The notes beneath the pieces were generated by a model. The model worked only from the letters and a program-made list of their open reading frames with translations, was not told the DNA's origin and did not search any database. This document shows positions 27,363 through 36,866 of a stretch of 64,000 bases of DNA, piece by piece. The position numbers and the translations under genes were made by a program. The DNA comes from WTFY01 sp965214675 (lineage in GTDB: Bacteria; Pseudomonadota; Gammaproteobacteria; UBA4575), in NCBI GenBank assembly GCA_965214675.1, contig OZ243969.1:1-64000 (forward strand). The letters run 5' to 3'. Each line of letters begins with the position of its first letter. Position 1 is the stretch's first letter.

Positions 27363-27437
27363 ATGTCTGCAGACTGAAATACATACGAAATTGCTGGCTA
27401 GATTTAGAAATTTGCGACCCGTATCAGGAGAAACTGT

Positions 27438-28463
27438 ATGAATATCGAAGAGCTTAACAAGGTTGCATGTGCCATGGTGGCGCCAGGGCGCGGGATTCTT
27501 GCCATGGATGAGAGTCATCCTACCTGCAACAAACGCTTTGAGAAGTTAGGAATCCCTACCACGGAGTTGATGCGTCAAGAATACCGGGACATGCTGGTTA
27601 CAGCGGATGGGCTGTCTGACTACATCAGTGGTGCAATTCTGTTTGATGAAACCATCCGTCAAAAGACATTGGATGGGACACCGTTTGCCGACCACTTGGC
27701 CAATAAGGGCATCATCCCAGGAATTAAGGTAGATGCAGGAGCCAAACCCCTGGCGGGCCATGAGGAAGAAAAAGTGACTCATGGACTGGATGGACTGCAA
27801 GAGCGGTGTACCGAGTATTTTGAACTGGGTGCCCGATTTTCCAAATGGCGCGCGGTGATAACAATAGGAAAGGGCATTCCCAGCTGGGCATGTATAGAGG
27901 CTAATGCCCATGCGCTGGCGCGCTATGCACGCATAAGCCAGGAGGCAGGACTTGTCCCCATTGTAGAACCTGAAGTGCTTATGGATGGTGATCACTCGAT
28001 TAAGCGCTGCTATGAAGTAACAGAACTCGCACAGAGAGTTGTCTTCTACCAACTCAAAAACCAGGGGGTAGCGCTTGAAGGCATGATTCTCAAGCCCAGC
28101 ATGGTAATTTCTGGGGCGTCTGCCAAATCCCGTGCAGATGTGGAAACCGTTGCAGAGCAAACTGTACGTTGCTTGTTAAACACTGTGCCTGCGGCAGTAC
28201 CTGGCATAGCCTTTTTGTCAGGTGGACAAACGGACCAGGAAGCAAGTCAGCACCTTAACGCAATAAATTTGTCGGAGTTCTCGCGGCCTTGGGCCTTAAC
28301 ATTTTCCTACGGACGTGCCTTGCAGCAAACGGCGATGCAAGTATGGAGTGGTGATAATGCCAATGTGCAAAACGCCCAGCAAGCATTGCTCTGGCGTGCG
28401 AATTGCAACGGCTCGGCGGCACTTGGCAAGTACACGGATGCCATGGAAAGCCAGGCAGCTTAA
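27438..28463 (+). CDS. Fructose-bisphosphate aldolase, class I
   Basis: Schiff-base aldolase that joins or cleaves fructose-1,6-bisphosphate. The 341-residue protein has GRGILAMDES, GIKVDAG, KWRAVI, VPIVEPEVLMDGDH, GMILKPSMV with the Schiff-base lysine, and AFLSGGQTDQEA. Class I, not the metal-dependent class II usual in many gammaproteobacteria. A Shine-Dalgarno AGGAG lies just upstream. It ends the carbon cluster, 75 bases after pyk. Catalytic segments are intact. Confidence 0.95.
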   Translation: MNIEELNKVACAMVAPGRGILAMDESHPTCNKRFEKLGIPTTELMRQEYRDMLVTADGLSDYISGAILFDETIRQKTLDGTPFADHLANKGIIPGIKVDAGAKPLAGHEEEKVTHGLDGLQERCTEYFELGARFSKWRAVITIGKGIPSWACIEANAHALARYARISQEAGLVPIVEPEVLMDGDHSIKRCYEVTELAQRVVFYQLKNQGVALEGMILKPSMVISGASAKSRADVETVAEQTVRCLLNTVPAAVPGIAFLSGGQTDQEASQHLNAINLSEFSRPWALTFSYGRALQQTAMQVWSGDNANVQNAQQALLWRANCNGSAALGKYTDAMESQAA

Positions 28464-28641
28464 TGCAGTTTTGGTATGCAGCCTGTGCAGATAATATTCA
28501 CACTGCGTACTCAAGTGCACCGGTATACTAATTTATTTATAATCTTCTGCAGCCAGGAGCGGTGACCTGTTCAGGTGTCTGAAACGCAGCGAAGACTTAA
28601 ATCGGATATTGTTGAAATCACATACGTGAAGGAGTGTTGCC

Positions 28642-28980
28642 ATGAAAATGATCACGGCCATCATTAAGCCATTTAAACTTGATGATGTGCGGGAGGCCTT
28701 ATCTGAAATTAACATACAGGGCCTGACTGTAACTGAAGTTAAGGGATATGGCCGCCAGAAAGGACACGCTGAACTTTACCGCGGAGCAGAATACGTTGTG
28801 GACTTTCTTCCCAAAATAAAAATTGAAATAGGGGTCCCGGAAGATCGTGTGGAATCTGTCATTGAGGCAATCATCAGAACGGCTAACACCGGAAAAATTG
28901 GGGACGGGAAAATTTTTGTAACCAGCGTTGAACAGGTCATACGAATCCGCACCGGTGAAACCGGCATGGATGCACTGTAG
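28642..28980 (+). CDS. glnK: PII nitrogen regulatory protein (GlnK/GlnB)
   Basis: Trimeric signal protein that senses 2-oxoglutarate and ATP/ADP and controls AmtB and other targets. The 112-residue sequence is canonical: MKMITAIIKPFKLDDVREAL, the T-loop RGAEYVVDFLPK with uridylylation Tyr51, and GKIGDGKIFV. AAGGAG lies upstream of the ATG. It precedes the ammonium transporter by 19 bases, which favours the GlnK name. No convincing sigma-54 promoter was seen in the 178-base gap; TATAAT at 28538-28543 is a possible -10 with a poor -35. Confidence 0.95.
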   Translation: MKMITAIIKPFKLDDVREALSEINIQGLTVTEVKGYGRQKGHAELYRGAEYVVDFLPKIKIEIGVPEDRVESVIEAIIRTANTGKIGDGKIFVTSVEQVIRIRTGETGMDAL

Positions 28981-28999
28981 GGAATACCAGGAAATACGA

Positions 29000-30307
29000 A
29001 TGAAAGTCATACATAAAAGCTGTCGAGGCTTCTGCCTTGCTACCATGTTGGTCTATCTGCTCCCATCTGCCGCATGGGCTGAGTCAGCTCTGGATACAGG
29101 TGATACCGCGTGGATCCTGACCTCCACTGCATTGGTGCTGTTCATGACAATTCCCGGATTGTCACTGTTCTACGCAGGCTTGGTGCGCAGCAAGAATGTT
29201 TTGTCAGTGTTGATGCAGTGTTTTTCGATCACTTGCCTGATCTCCCTTTTATGGTTGGTGTTTGGTTACAGTCTTGCTTTCAGTGATGGAGGTACCCTAA
29301 ACAACTGGATAGGCGGTCTGTCCAATATATTTTTGTCGGGCGTAACTCGAGACTCGATGAGTGGAACCATCCCGGAAACAGTATTTGTCATGTTTCAGTT
29401 GACCTTTGCCATCATTACGCCTGCACTGGTTGTCGGTGGTTTTGCAGAGCGTATGAAGTTTTCTTCCATGCTGTGGTTTTCTGCACTGTGGTTGCTGCTT
29501 GTCTATCTTCCAGTCTGTCACTGGGTTTGGGGCGGCGGCTGGCTAGGCGAGAAAGGTGTACTGGATTTTGCAGGGGGGCTGGTTGTCCATTTGACTGCTG
29601 GAACGGGTGCAATCGTTGCTGCCATGATGCTTGGTAAAAGAAAGGGTTTCCCGAGGACCGCGATGCCGCCTCATAACTTGACCATGTCGGTGACTGGTGC
29701 CGGGATGCTGTGGGTCGGATGGTTTGGCTTCAATGCAGGAAGTGCAGTCGCTGCTAACCAGGATGCAGGAATGGCCATGCTGGTCACGCATCTCAGTGCT
29801 GCTACCGCATCACTCGTCTGGATGTTTGCCGAGTGGGTCCGCTACGGCAAGCCAAGTGTTCTTGGAATAGTTACAGGAATGGTGGCTGGGCTTGGGAGCA
29901 TCACCCCGGCGTCGGGATTTGTAGGGCCTCTGGGAGCACTTGTCATTGGTGCTGTTGCAGGCCTGGTCTGCTTTGCTGCGACAAACTACACTAAACGCGT
30001 TCTGCAGATCGATGACTCACTGGATGTATTCCCGGTACACGGTATTGGGGGAATTCTAGGTACGTTCCTCTGCGGTATTCTGGTTGCTGAGCAATTTGGA
30101 GGAGCCGGCCTGGCTGAAGGTGTAACCATGGGCCAGCAGGTGTGGGTCCAGCTTCAGGGCATCCTTGCAGTGCTGATATGGACTACCATTGCCACTTTTG
30201 TGATCTTGCAGGTTGTGAAGGTGATTGTAGGACTGCGTGTTGATGACCAACAGGAAACGGAAGGTTTGGACATTACCCAACACGAGGAAGCCGGATACAA
30301 CATGTAG
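29000..30307 (+). CDS. amt: Ammonium transporter
   Basis: Inner-membrane channel for ammonium, regulated by the PII protein encoded just upstream. The 435-residue product has a cleavable signal (ending LLPSAAWA) then GDTAWILTSTALVLFMTIPGLSLFY (shown in parts), SVLMQCF, the pore histidine region HLTAGTGAIVAAMMLG, WFGFNAGSA, and DSLDVFPVHGIGGILGT. Eleven helices are expected. The ATG at 29000 has AGGA upstream; the longer frame from 28928 overlaps glnK and lacks sense. Confidence 0.96.
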   Translation: MKVIHKSCRGFCLATMLVYLLPSAAWAESALDTGDTAWILTSTALVLFMTIPGLSLFYAGLVRSKNVLSVLMQCFSITCLISLLWLVFGYSLAFSDGGTLNNWIGGLSNIFLSGVTRDSMSGTIPETVFVMFQLTFAIITPALVVGGFAERMKFSSMLWFSALWLLLVYLPVCHWVWGGGWLGEKGVLDFAGGLVVHLTAGTGAIVAAMMLGKRKGFPRTAMPPHNLTMSVTGAGMLWVGWFGFNAGSAVAANQDAGMAMLVTHLSAATASLVWMFAEWVRYGKPSVLGIVTGMVAGLGSITPASGFVGPLGALVIGAVAGLVCFAATNYTKRVLQIDDSLDVFPVHGIGGILGTFLCGILVAEQFGGAGLAEGVTMGQQVWVQLQGILAVLIWTTIATFVILQVVKVIVGLRVDDQQETEGLDITQHEEAGYNM

Positions 30308-30359
30308 TTCCGGAAGGCCCCACAAGGTGTGAGCCCCCAGAAACGGTCTAGGTCCGGTT

Positions 30360-31046
30360 TTAATGGCCCCTTACTGCCAGGAGAATTGAGCGTGCCTTCT
30401 CAGTGGTATTTTGCAGTACTTCCTGATGGGAAATCGTGAAAACTGGTACTCCGAGACGCTCGGTTACATCATCGAAATTATTCATTTCAGAAGTATCATG
30501 TGCAGCGATTTGGTTCAGGATCACCGCACATGTAGACAACCCTTGGGTACGAATCGCCTCAATGGTTAGCAGGATATGGTTGATACAACCAAGCTTGTCA
30601 TTCGCAACCAGCAAAACGGACAAGCCCAGTCTTTTGGCAAGGTCTGAATTCATGCCATCTTCGCACAGTGGCGAATAGAATCCCCCCGCACCTTCGACGA
30701 CCAGGAAATCTTCATGCGTTGTCCCCTGTACGCATTTTGCAAATGCTTCTTCGGTATACACGGGTTGATTGGCCAGACGTGCTGCACGTTGTGGTGAGAT
30801 CGCTGGCTCGAAACGAAAAGGACAAACCTCTGCGAGCGGGAATTTCCGGTTTGTGGCTTCATAGTATTGATGCGCATCTTGTGGCACAAGCGCGTCCTGG
30901 ATACGAATGCACCCGGATTCAACTGGTTTTCGAGGCACCACATTGATACTGTTCTCATGCAGCAATGCAACGATTTGTGTTCCGACATATGTTTTGCCAA
31001 CGTCGGTATCTGTGCCTGTAATAAAAATCCCTTTGTGAGAAACCAT
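30360..31046 (-). CDS. bioD: Dethiobiotin synthetase
   Basis: ATP-dependent carboxylase forming dethiobiotin from 7,8-diaminopelargonate in biotin synthesis. The 228-residue protein has FITGTDTDVGKT (P-loop), RKPVESGC, VVEGAGGFYSPL and the C-terminal nucleotide region. Other bio genes are not adjacent, so this is an isolated bioD. It lies downstream of purC on the same strand with a 13-base gap and may share its transcript. Confidence 0.93.
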   Translation of the reverse strand: MVSHKGIFITGTDTDVGKTYVGTQIVALLHENSINVVPRKPVESGCIRIQDALVPQDAHQYYEATNRKFPLAEVCPFRFEPAISPQRAARLANQPVYTEEAFAKCVQGTTHEDFLVVEGAGGFYSPLCEDGMNSDLAKRLGLSVLLVANDKLGCINHILLTIEAIRTQGLSTCAVILNQIAAHDTSEMNNFDDVTERLGVPVFTISHQEVLQNTTEKARSILLAVRGH

Positions 31047-31059
31047 GATGAAGGGATGG

Positions 31060-31944
31060 CTAGATCGTCATACCGGTTAATTGTTTACAGGCTTCCCGGT
31101 ATCTTCTGCTGGTATTTTCTATGACTTCCTTGGGTAAACTTGGCCCTGGCTTTTGCTTGTCCCAGTCCAGTGTTTCCAGGTAGTCGCGTACGTACTGCTT
31201 GTCGAGACTCTTTGGGTTCTTGCCAGGGATGTAAGTTTCCTTTGGCCAGAATCTAGACGAATCAGAGGTGAGTAACTCATCCATCAGGATAATGTTTTCC
31301 TGATTGTCCAGACCAAATTCAAACTTCGTGTCTGCAATAATGATATTGCGTTGCAGTGCATATTCAACTGCTCCCGCGTAGATCTGCAAGCTGATTTCAC
31401 GCACGTGCTCGGCAATGTCCTTGCCAACCAGGTTGACAACTTTGTCAAAATGGATATTTACATCGTGTTCGCCTACCCTGGCTTTAGTGGACGGTGTGAA
31501 AACGGGTTCAGTGAGTCTTTGTGCCAGCTGCAGATTTTCAGGCATGCGAACACCGCTGATCATGCCGGTCTTTTGGTATTCCTTCCAACCTGATCCTATG
31601 ATATAGCCTCGCACAATTGCTTCAAATGGAAGTGCCTTAAGTTTCTGCACAACGACACTTCTTCCATCTAGGCGCCGTAATTCCTGCTCATCCTTGATGA
31701 CCGCTTCAAGAGGCAGGTTGCTGAGGTGGTTGCTTACTTGATTATCGAACCGGTTGAACCAGAAGTTGGATACTGCAGTAAGCGCAATACCTTTTTCAGG
31801 AATAAGGTCGGGAAGCACTACATCAAAAGCAGAAATACGGTCACTGGCTACAATAAGCCAGTGCTTGTCATCGACTTCGTAAATGTCTCGTACTTTGCCC
31901 TGATATATTTTTTTTAGGGATTTTAGCCCGGGTTCCAACAGCAT
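31060..31944 (-). CDS. purC: SAICAR synthetase
   Basis: Purine synthesis step 7, joining aspartate to CAIR. The 294-residue protein carries YQGKVRDIYEVD, IASDRISAFDVVL-like VASDRISAFD, EAIVRGYIIGSGWKEYQ, IADTKFEFGLD, MDELLTSDSSRFWP and QYVRDYLE. It is of the longer, yeast-like type rather than the ~237-residue E. coli type. It is divergent from purE, with 104 bases between them, so purine genes flank one promoter region. I found no clear PurR box there. Confidence 0.95.
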   Translation of the reverse strand: MLLEPGLKSLKKIYQGKVRDIYEVDDKHWLIVASDRISAFDVVLPDLIPEKGIALTAVSNFWFNRFDNQVSNHLSNLPLEAVIKDEQELRRLDGRSVVVQKLKALPFEAIVRGYIIGSGWKEYQKTGMISGVRMPENLQLAQRLTEPVFTPSTKARVGEHDVNIHFDKVVNLVGKDIAEHVREISLQIYAGAVEYALQRNIIIADTKFEFGLDNQENIILMDELLTSDSSRFWPKETYIPGKNPKSLDKQYVRDYLETLDWDKQKPGPSLPKEVIENTSRRYREACKQLTGMTI

Positions 31945-32048
31945 TTGGGTATTTCAGTAGCCAATTCTTCGCGGCACACTGGTTTTATTCACCTGTCTCA
32001 GCCAAAATGCGCGTTTGTCTTCCATAACTCGTCAAGGGAGCAATCATA

Positions 32049-32537
32049 ATGGCCAATCCAACAGTAAGCTTAATCATGGGAAGCAGTAGTGACTGGTCAG
32101 TCATGCATGCTGCTGCAGACATTCTTGATCAGTTTGGCATATTGTACGAGAAGCGCGTGATATCTGCACACCGCACACCAGATTTGATGAAGGAATATGC
32201 CCAGTCTGTCGAATCGCGCGGTGTTCGATGCATTATTGCAGGGGCTGGCGGTGCTGCCCATCTGCCTGGAATGGTGGCTGCCATGACCCCCATACCCGTC
32301 CTCGGGGTGCCCGTGCCAGGAAAATTTTTATCTGGAGTGGATTCTTTGTATTCAATCGTGCAGATGCCCAAGGGAGTGCCGGTTGCAACCTTTGCAATTG
32401 GAGAAGCTGGTGCTGCAAATGCGGGGCTCTTTGCAGTCGCAATGTTGTCAAACGTCGACAGGAATTTGAAAGCAAAGCTTGATGAATTTCGCACAAAGCA
32501 GACTGGCAAGGTGCTAGACGCACGCCTGCCAGACTAA
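32049..32537 (+). CDS. purE: N5-CAIR mutase
   Basis: Converts N5-CAIR to CAIR in purine synthesis. The 162-residue class I protein has IMGSSSDWSVM, SAHRTPDLM, GAGGAAHLPGM and the C-terminal GAANAGLFAV. A GGGAG lies upstream of the start. purK begins two bases after its stop, so the two-enzyme route (PurK then PurE) is encoded together. Confidence 0.96.
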   Translation: MANPTVSLIMGSSSDWSVMHAAADILDQFGILYEKRVISAHRTPDLMKEYAQSVESRGVRCIIAGAGGAAHLPGMVAAMTPIPVLGVPVPGKFLSGVDSLYSIVQMPKGVPVATFAIGEAGAANAGLFAVAMLSNVDRNLKAKLDEFRTKQTGKVLDARLPD

Positions 32538-32538
32538 G

Positions 32539-33675
32539 ATGATCTTGCCAGGTTCTACACTTGGTATGTTGGGTGGCGGTCAGCTTGGGCGCATGTTTAC
32601 CCATGCTGCGACTGCCATGGGCTACCGCGTGGCTGTGCTGGATCCAAACCCCAGCAGTCCAGCCGGAGAAATTGCCTACTTACATCTTCAGGCTGACTAT
32701 GAAGATAAGCAAGCCTTGAGCAAGCTGGCGAAGGAGTGCTCAGTCATCACTACGGAGTTCGAGAATGTGCCAGCGGAAGTACTGGAACATCTTCAGAACG
32801 ATTGTCGTGTGTATCCAGCTGCAGGTGCAGTTGGAATCGCCCAAAGCCGGATCAGGGAAAAGCGGTTTGCACAGTCGCTTGGCATCCCTTGTACTGCGTA
32901 TCATCCTGTATGCAGCAAACAGGATATTGAACAGGCCTTTAAAGAGATTGGTCGGGACCTGATTCTTAAAACAGACCGATTCGGATATGACGGTAAGGGC
33001 CAGGTTGTTGTAAAAAATGCTGAGCAGGCTATTCAGGCATGGAAGGATCTGGGCGAGGTGGAGTGTATTCTGGAGAAAGAGATTGACCTGCAAACAGAAA
33101 TTTCCAGTGTGTTGGCTTGCTCATCTACTGGTGAAATAAGTTATTTCGAGGTTGCCGAAAATATACACCGCAAGGGTATATTGTTTACCAGCACAGTTCC
33201 TGCGCACGTAGATGAAGCAACCCGGCAATTGGCAAAACACCACGCACAGAAGATTGCCGAGGATCTAGATTATTGCGGAGTGCTTGCAATCGAATATTTT
33301 ATAGATAGAAATAATGACCTTTATTTTAATGAGATGGCGCCACGCACGCACAACAGCGGGCATTATACGATTGATGCCTGCTATACCTCGCAGTTCGAGC
33401 AGCAAGTTCGTGCAATCTGTGGCTTGTCGCTGGGAAGTGCTGTCACACACAGTGCGGTTACCATGGTGAATATACTGGGAGATCTCTGGCAGGAAGGGGA
33501 ACCCCGCTGGTGCGATATCATCGATGATCCGCATGTCAAGCTGCATCTTTACGGCAAACAACAAGCGCGCCCGGGCCGGAAAATGGGACACTTTTGTGTG
33601 CTTGCACCTCCCGGCGAGGACACCCTGGTTCGGGCTGAGCGGTTGTTTTCTAGACTACAGCCTAAATTCGAATAA
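32539..33675 (+). CDS. purK: N5-CAIR synthetase
   Basis: ATP-grasp enzyme carboxylating AIR to N5-CAIR with bicarbonate. The 378-residue protein shows LGMLGGGQLGRM, TTEFENVP, ILKTDRFGYDGKGQ, and FNEMAPRTHNSGHYTIDA. It directly follows purE (start one base after the TAA). Normal length. Together with purC it covers consecutive purine steps. Confidence 0.95.
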   Translation: MILPGSTLGMLGGGQLGRMFTHAATAMGYRVAVLDPNPSSPAGEIAYLHLQADYEDKQALSKLAKECSVITTEFENVPAEVLEHLQNDCRVYPAAGAVGIAQSRIREKRFAQSLGIPCTAYHPVCSKQDIEQAFKEIGRDLILKTDRFGYDGKGQVVVKNAEQAIQAWKDLGEVECILEKEIDLQTEISSVLACSSTGEISYFEVAENIHRKGILFTSTVPAHVDEATRQLAKHHAQKIAEDLDYCGVLAIEYFIDRNNDLYFNEMAPRTHNSGHYTIDACYTSQFEQQVRAICGLSLGSAVTHSAVTMVNILGDLWQEGEPRWCDIIDDPHVKLHLYGKQQARPGRKMGHFCVLAPPGEDTLVRAERLFSRLQPKFE

Positions 33676-33685
33676 GCCTGTCGTT

Positions 33686-34672
33686 ATGGAGCCGTTTTCT
33701 GCATTTCGTATTCACGCAGGTGAAAACGGGACACATGCAGGAGTAGAACAGCTCGGGTTAGCGCAGTTATCCAAAGGGGATGTCGTTATTCGCGTAAAGT
33801 ACTCCAGTGTGAACTATAAGGATGCGCTCGCAGCTACTGGTAAATCAAAAATACTCAGAAAATCACCGCTTGTTGGTGGAATTGATCTGGCAGGTAAAGT
33901 GATCGAGTCGTCCGGTTCGTCATTTTCGCCGGGTGATCCTGTCATTGTGAATGGATGCGGCTTGAGCGAGGTTCACGATGGTGGCTACGCGCAAGTTGCA
34001 CGTGTCCCTGCAGATTGGGTTGTGCCACTCCCAGCAGGATTGAGCCTCGAGCAGGCCATGGTTATTGGAACTGCAGGCTTTACTTCTGCACTGTGTATCC
34101 ATCTGCTGCAGTTAAACGATCAACATAGAGTCAATGGGCCCATTGTTGTTACAGGAGCCAGTGGGGGAGTCGGAAGCTTTGCCGTTACTCTTTTGCATAA
34201 GCTTGGCTACGAGGTTATGGCTGTCACGGGATCTCCAGGGGCATACGATTATCTCTATGAATTAGGGGCAGACAAGGTTGTGCACCGTGATCAGGTAGGG
34301 CTAGGAGACGGCATGCTAAGCAAGGCCAGCTGGGCTGGTGCCATTGATAATATAGGTGGGGAGACACTGAGTAGTCTCGTGCGAGGGACCATGCCATGGG
34401 GCAATGTTGTAAGTGTGGGTATCGTGGGAGGCACCGGGTTTCAATTGTCAACAATGCCTTTCATCATCCGTGGTGTGAACTTGCTGGGAGTGAGTTCTTC
34501 CAGTTGTCCGCAGGATTTGCGAAAGAAAATCTGGAAGCGATTGGGCAATGACCTATACCCTGACCATATTGCTAAAATTCACATGCAAACCTCATGTCTG
34601 GAAGACTTGCCAGGCGTATTCAAAAAGCTTCTGAACAATGAAATCCGGGGGCGTGTCCTAGTCAAATTGTAG
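33686..34672 (+). CDS. YhdH/AcuI-type quinone oxidoreductase
   Basis: Zinc-free medium-chain dehydrogenase of the YhdH/YhfP group (328 residues), whose best-studied members reduce acryloyl-CoA to propionyl-CoA with NADPH. Marks: VKYSSVNYKDALAATGK, GIDLAGKV, IGTAGFTSALCI, the NADPH motif VTGASGGVGSFAV, GAIDNIGGETL and NNEIRGRVLVKL. The ATG at 33686 begins 10 bases after purK; a longer frame from 33524 overlaps purK. Substrate in this organism is unknown. Confidence 0.9.
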   Translation: MEPFSAFRIHAGENGTHAGVEQLGLAQLSKGDVVIRVKYSSVNYKDALAATGKSKILRKSPLVGGIDLAGKVIESSGSSFSPGDPVIVNGCGLSEVHDGGYAQVARVPADWVVPLPAGLSLEQAMVIGTAGFTSALCIHLLQLNDQHRVNGPIVVTGASGGVGSFAVTLLHKLGYEVMAVTGSPGAYDYLYELGADKVVHRDQVGLGDGMLSKASWAGAIDNIGGETLSSLVRGTMPWGNVVSVGIVGGTGFQLSTMPFIIRGVNLLGVSSSSCPQDLRKKIWKRLGNDLYPDHIAKIHMQTSCLEDLPGVFKKLLNNEIRGRVLVKL

Positions 34673-34714
34673 GAAACATTGACCAGTTCAGTTGTTGAAT
34701 CCACCTGTGTACTT

Positions 34715-35944
34715 TCAGGCGAAGAACCAATAGCCGATTGCGATCGCCGCAGTGATGCCAGCCAAGTCTGCAAACAGACCACAGCCGATGGCGTGTCGTA
34801 CACGTTGTATGCCCACGCTGCCAAAATAGACCGCCAGTACGTAAAACGTTGTTTCCGTACTGCCTTGGATTGTTGCCGCGAGATTGGCTGCAAATGAGTC
34901 AACTCCGTAGGTGCTCATGGTTTCCAGCAGCATTGCACGGGCTCCACTGCCCGAGAAAGGTCGCATCAGGGCGGTAGGCAAGGCCGCCACAAAGTCTGTA
35001 TTTATTCCGAACACTGTCAGCACTTGCGCAATTATTGACAGCACATGGTCCAGAACCAGGCTGGCGCGTAAAACGCCGATCGCAACGAGCATGGCTACAA
35101 GGTAGGGAATTATTTTTATTGCAACGTCAAAGCCCTGTTTGGCCCCGTCAATGAAGGCATCGTACACATTGATCTTGCGCACGTAGCCCAACACCAGGAA
35201 TGAAATGATAATTAGCAATAGCAAGAGGTTGCCCAGCAAGCTCGAACGCGCGGTCAACCCGTCAGGAGCGCCATTCAGCAGGAATCCCAACAACAGCAAG
35301 ATCAAGAACCCAAATCCGGTGAGGTAGATCAGTACGGTCTTGTTGGCCAGACTCAAACCCTGGATGTAAGCGACCATAAGCAGACCGGCCAGTGTAGATG
35401 CTGAAGTTGCGAGCAGGATAGGAATAAAAACGGCAGCAGGGTCCACGGAACCTTGCTGCGCACGGAATAAAAATATTGTCACTGGAAGCAAGGTTACAGA
35501 GGAAGTGTTGAGTACAAGAAAAAGAATCTGTGCGTTGCTAGCGATGGTTTTTTGTGGATTCAGCTCCTGCAAATCCTGCATCGCTTTCAGTCCTAACGGG
35601 GTCGCGGCATTATCGAGGCCCAGCATGTTTGCTGCCATGTTCATGGTGATGGAGCCTATGGCAGGATGGTTGCTCGGCACTTCGGGCATCAGGTGCCTGA
35701 ACAAAGGCCGAAAGATCTTTGCCAGCTGGTCCACAAAACCAGCACGTTCTGCGATAGTGAAAAATCCTAACCAGAGACAAAGAACGCCGATTAGCCCCAG
35801 CGCAATTTCGACGCTTAATGCGGCCATATCAAAGGTCGCCTGAATGACATGCGCAAATATTGCGCTGTTGTCCCGTACAAGGGCTTGATAGATGCAGCTG
35901 AGGAATCCAGCAATAAAAAATCCAAGCCAGATAAGGTTAAGCAC
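34715..35944 (-). CDS. SpmA-SpmB-like membrane protein (nucleoside recognition domains)
   Basis: A 409-residue polytopic protein with about ten hydrophobic helices. It joins two nucleoside-recognition (Gate) domains that in Bacillus are separate proteins SpmA and SpmB. N-terminal half: GSITMNMAANMLGLDNAATPLGLKAM (given by parts, residues ~97-122); C-terminal half: ALPTALMRPFSGSGARAM and STETTFYVLAVYFGS. Such fusions occur in many gammaproteobacteria. Likely transporter-like, with substrate unknown; sporulation is not implied. It is convergent with the YhdH-type gene. Confidence 0.87.
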   Translation of the reverse strand: MLNLIWLGFFIAGFLSCIYQALVRDNSAIFAHVIQATFDMAALSVEIALGLIGVLCLWLGFFTIAERAGFVDQLAKIFRPLFRHLMPEVPSNHPAIGSITMNMAANMLGLDNAATPLGLKAMQDLQELNPQKTIASNAQILFLVLNTSSVTLLPVTIFLFRAQQGSVDPAAVFIPILLATSASTLAGLLMVAYIQGLSLANKTVLIYLTGFGFLILLLLGFLLNGAPDGLTARSSLLGNLLLLLIIISFLVLGYVRKINVYDAFIDGAKQGFDVAIKIIPYLVAMLVAIGVLRASLVLDHVLSIIAQVLTVFGINTDFVAALPTALMRPFSGSGARAMLLETMSTYGVDSFAANLAATIQGSTETTFYVLAVYFGSVGIQRVRHAIGCGLFADLAGITAAIAIGYWFFA

Positions 35945-36149
35945 GACTAAGGCCTAGACTGGGTTCTGCTTCATCAAGTATGCAGCAGGTCGATGGTAGG
36001 CTGGCAAATCCATTTTAGCGTTCTCTTGGCTATTGATGACCTGCGCAGAGAGCGGCAGGCGCCGGAACAACCAGAGTTTACTGGAACTGGGCTGCAAATT
36101 ACATGGTTATAAGCTAAAGTGCTGTACCCCAAAACAAGTGTTTAGAGCT

Positions 36150-36821
36150 ATGCAAACTGACTGGATTGCACCCTCAATATTATCGGCTGATTTTGCACGT
36201 CTTGGCGAGGACGTCGCAGCAGTACTCGATGCTGGTGCAGACATCATACATTTTGATGTGATGGATAATCACTATGTACCGAATCTTACGTTTGGACCCG
36301 TAGTGTGTGAAGCCCTGCGCAGCTATGGTATTCAGGCACCTATTGATGTGCATCTCATGGTGAAGCCTGTAGACCAGATGATTACGAGTTTTGCTGCTGC
36401 CGGAGCAAGCTATATTACGTTTCATCCGGAAGCATCGGAACATGTTGACCGCAGTCTGCAATTGATCAACGACCTGGGATGCAAAGCTGGTCTGGTATTT
36501 AATCCGGCCACCCCTCTGGATGCGTTGGAGTACGTGATGGAGAAAATCGATATGGTATTGCTGATGTCAGTCAATCCAGGCTTTGGGGGGCAGAAGTTCA
36601 TTCCATCGGTTATAGAAAAAATCAGGGCCGCCAGGAAGTTGCTTGACCGTTCTGGTCAGTCGATTCGTCTGGAAGTGGATGGAGGAGTGAAAGTAGACAA
36701 CATCGCAGAGATCAAGTCTGCAGGAGCGGACACCTTTGTTGCAGGTTCCGCCATATTTGGAGCACACGATTATTCGTCTACGATTTCTGAAATGCGCAAA
36801 CAACTGGATAGCGTGAAGTAA
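36150..36821 (+). CDS. rpe: Ribulose-phosphate 3-epimerase
   Basis: Interconverts ribulose-5-phosphate and xylulose-5-phosphate. The 223-residue TIM-barrel protein has IAPSILSADFARLGE, HFDVMDNHYVPN, DVHLMV, SVNPGFGGQ, EVDGGVK and GADTFVAGSAIF. The ATG at 36150 gives the standard N-terminus; a longer frame from 36033 is unsupported. In relatives gph and then trpE usually follow; here trpE follows directly after 45 bases, so gph is missing from this spot. Confidence 0.96.
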   Translation: MQTDWIAPSILSADFARLGEDVAAVLDAGADIIHFDVMDNHYVPNLTFGPVVCEALRSYGIQAPIDVHLMVKPVDQMITSFAAAGASYITFHPEASEHVDRSLQLINDLGCKAGLVFNPATPLDALEYVMEKIDMVLLMSVNPGFGGQKFIPSVIEKIRAARKLLDRSGQSIRLEVDGGVKVDNIAEIKSAGADTFVAGSAIFGAHDYSSTISEMRKQLDSVK

Positions 36822-36866
36822 ATCTGCCTCACTTCTTAAAACTCTCAACAAACACATGGAGCTGAC

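Noticed and set aside
28464..28641. Sigma-54 promoter for glnK-amt
   Set aside because: No TGGCAC-N5-TTGC match was found; only a TATAAT with a poor -35.
31945..32048. PurR box between purC and purE
   Set aside because: A GCGCGTTTGTC-like stretch is present but does not form the required palindrome.
36822..36866. trp attenuator with leader peptide
   Set aside because: The 45-base gap has no Trp codons and no terminator-like hairpin.
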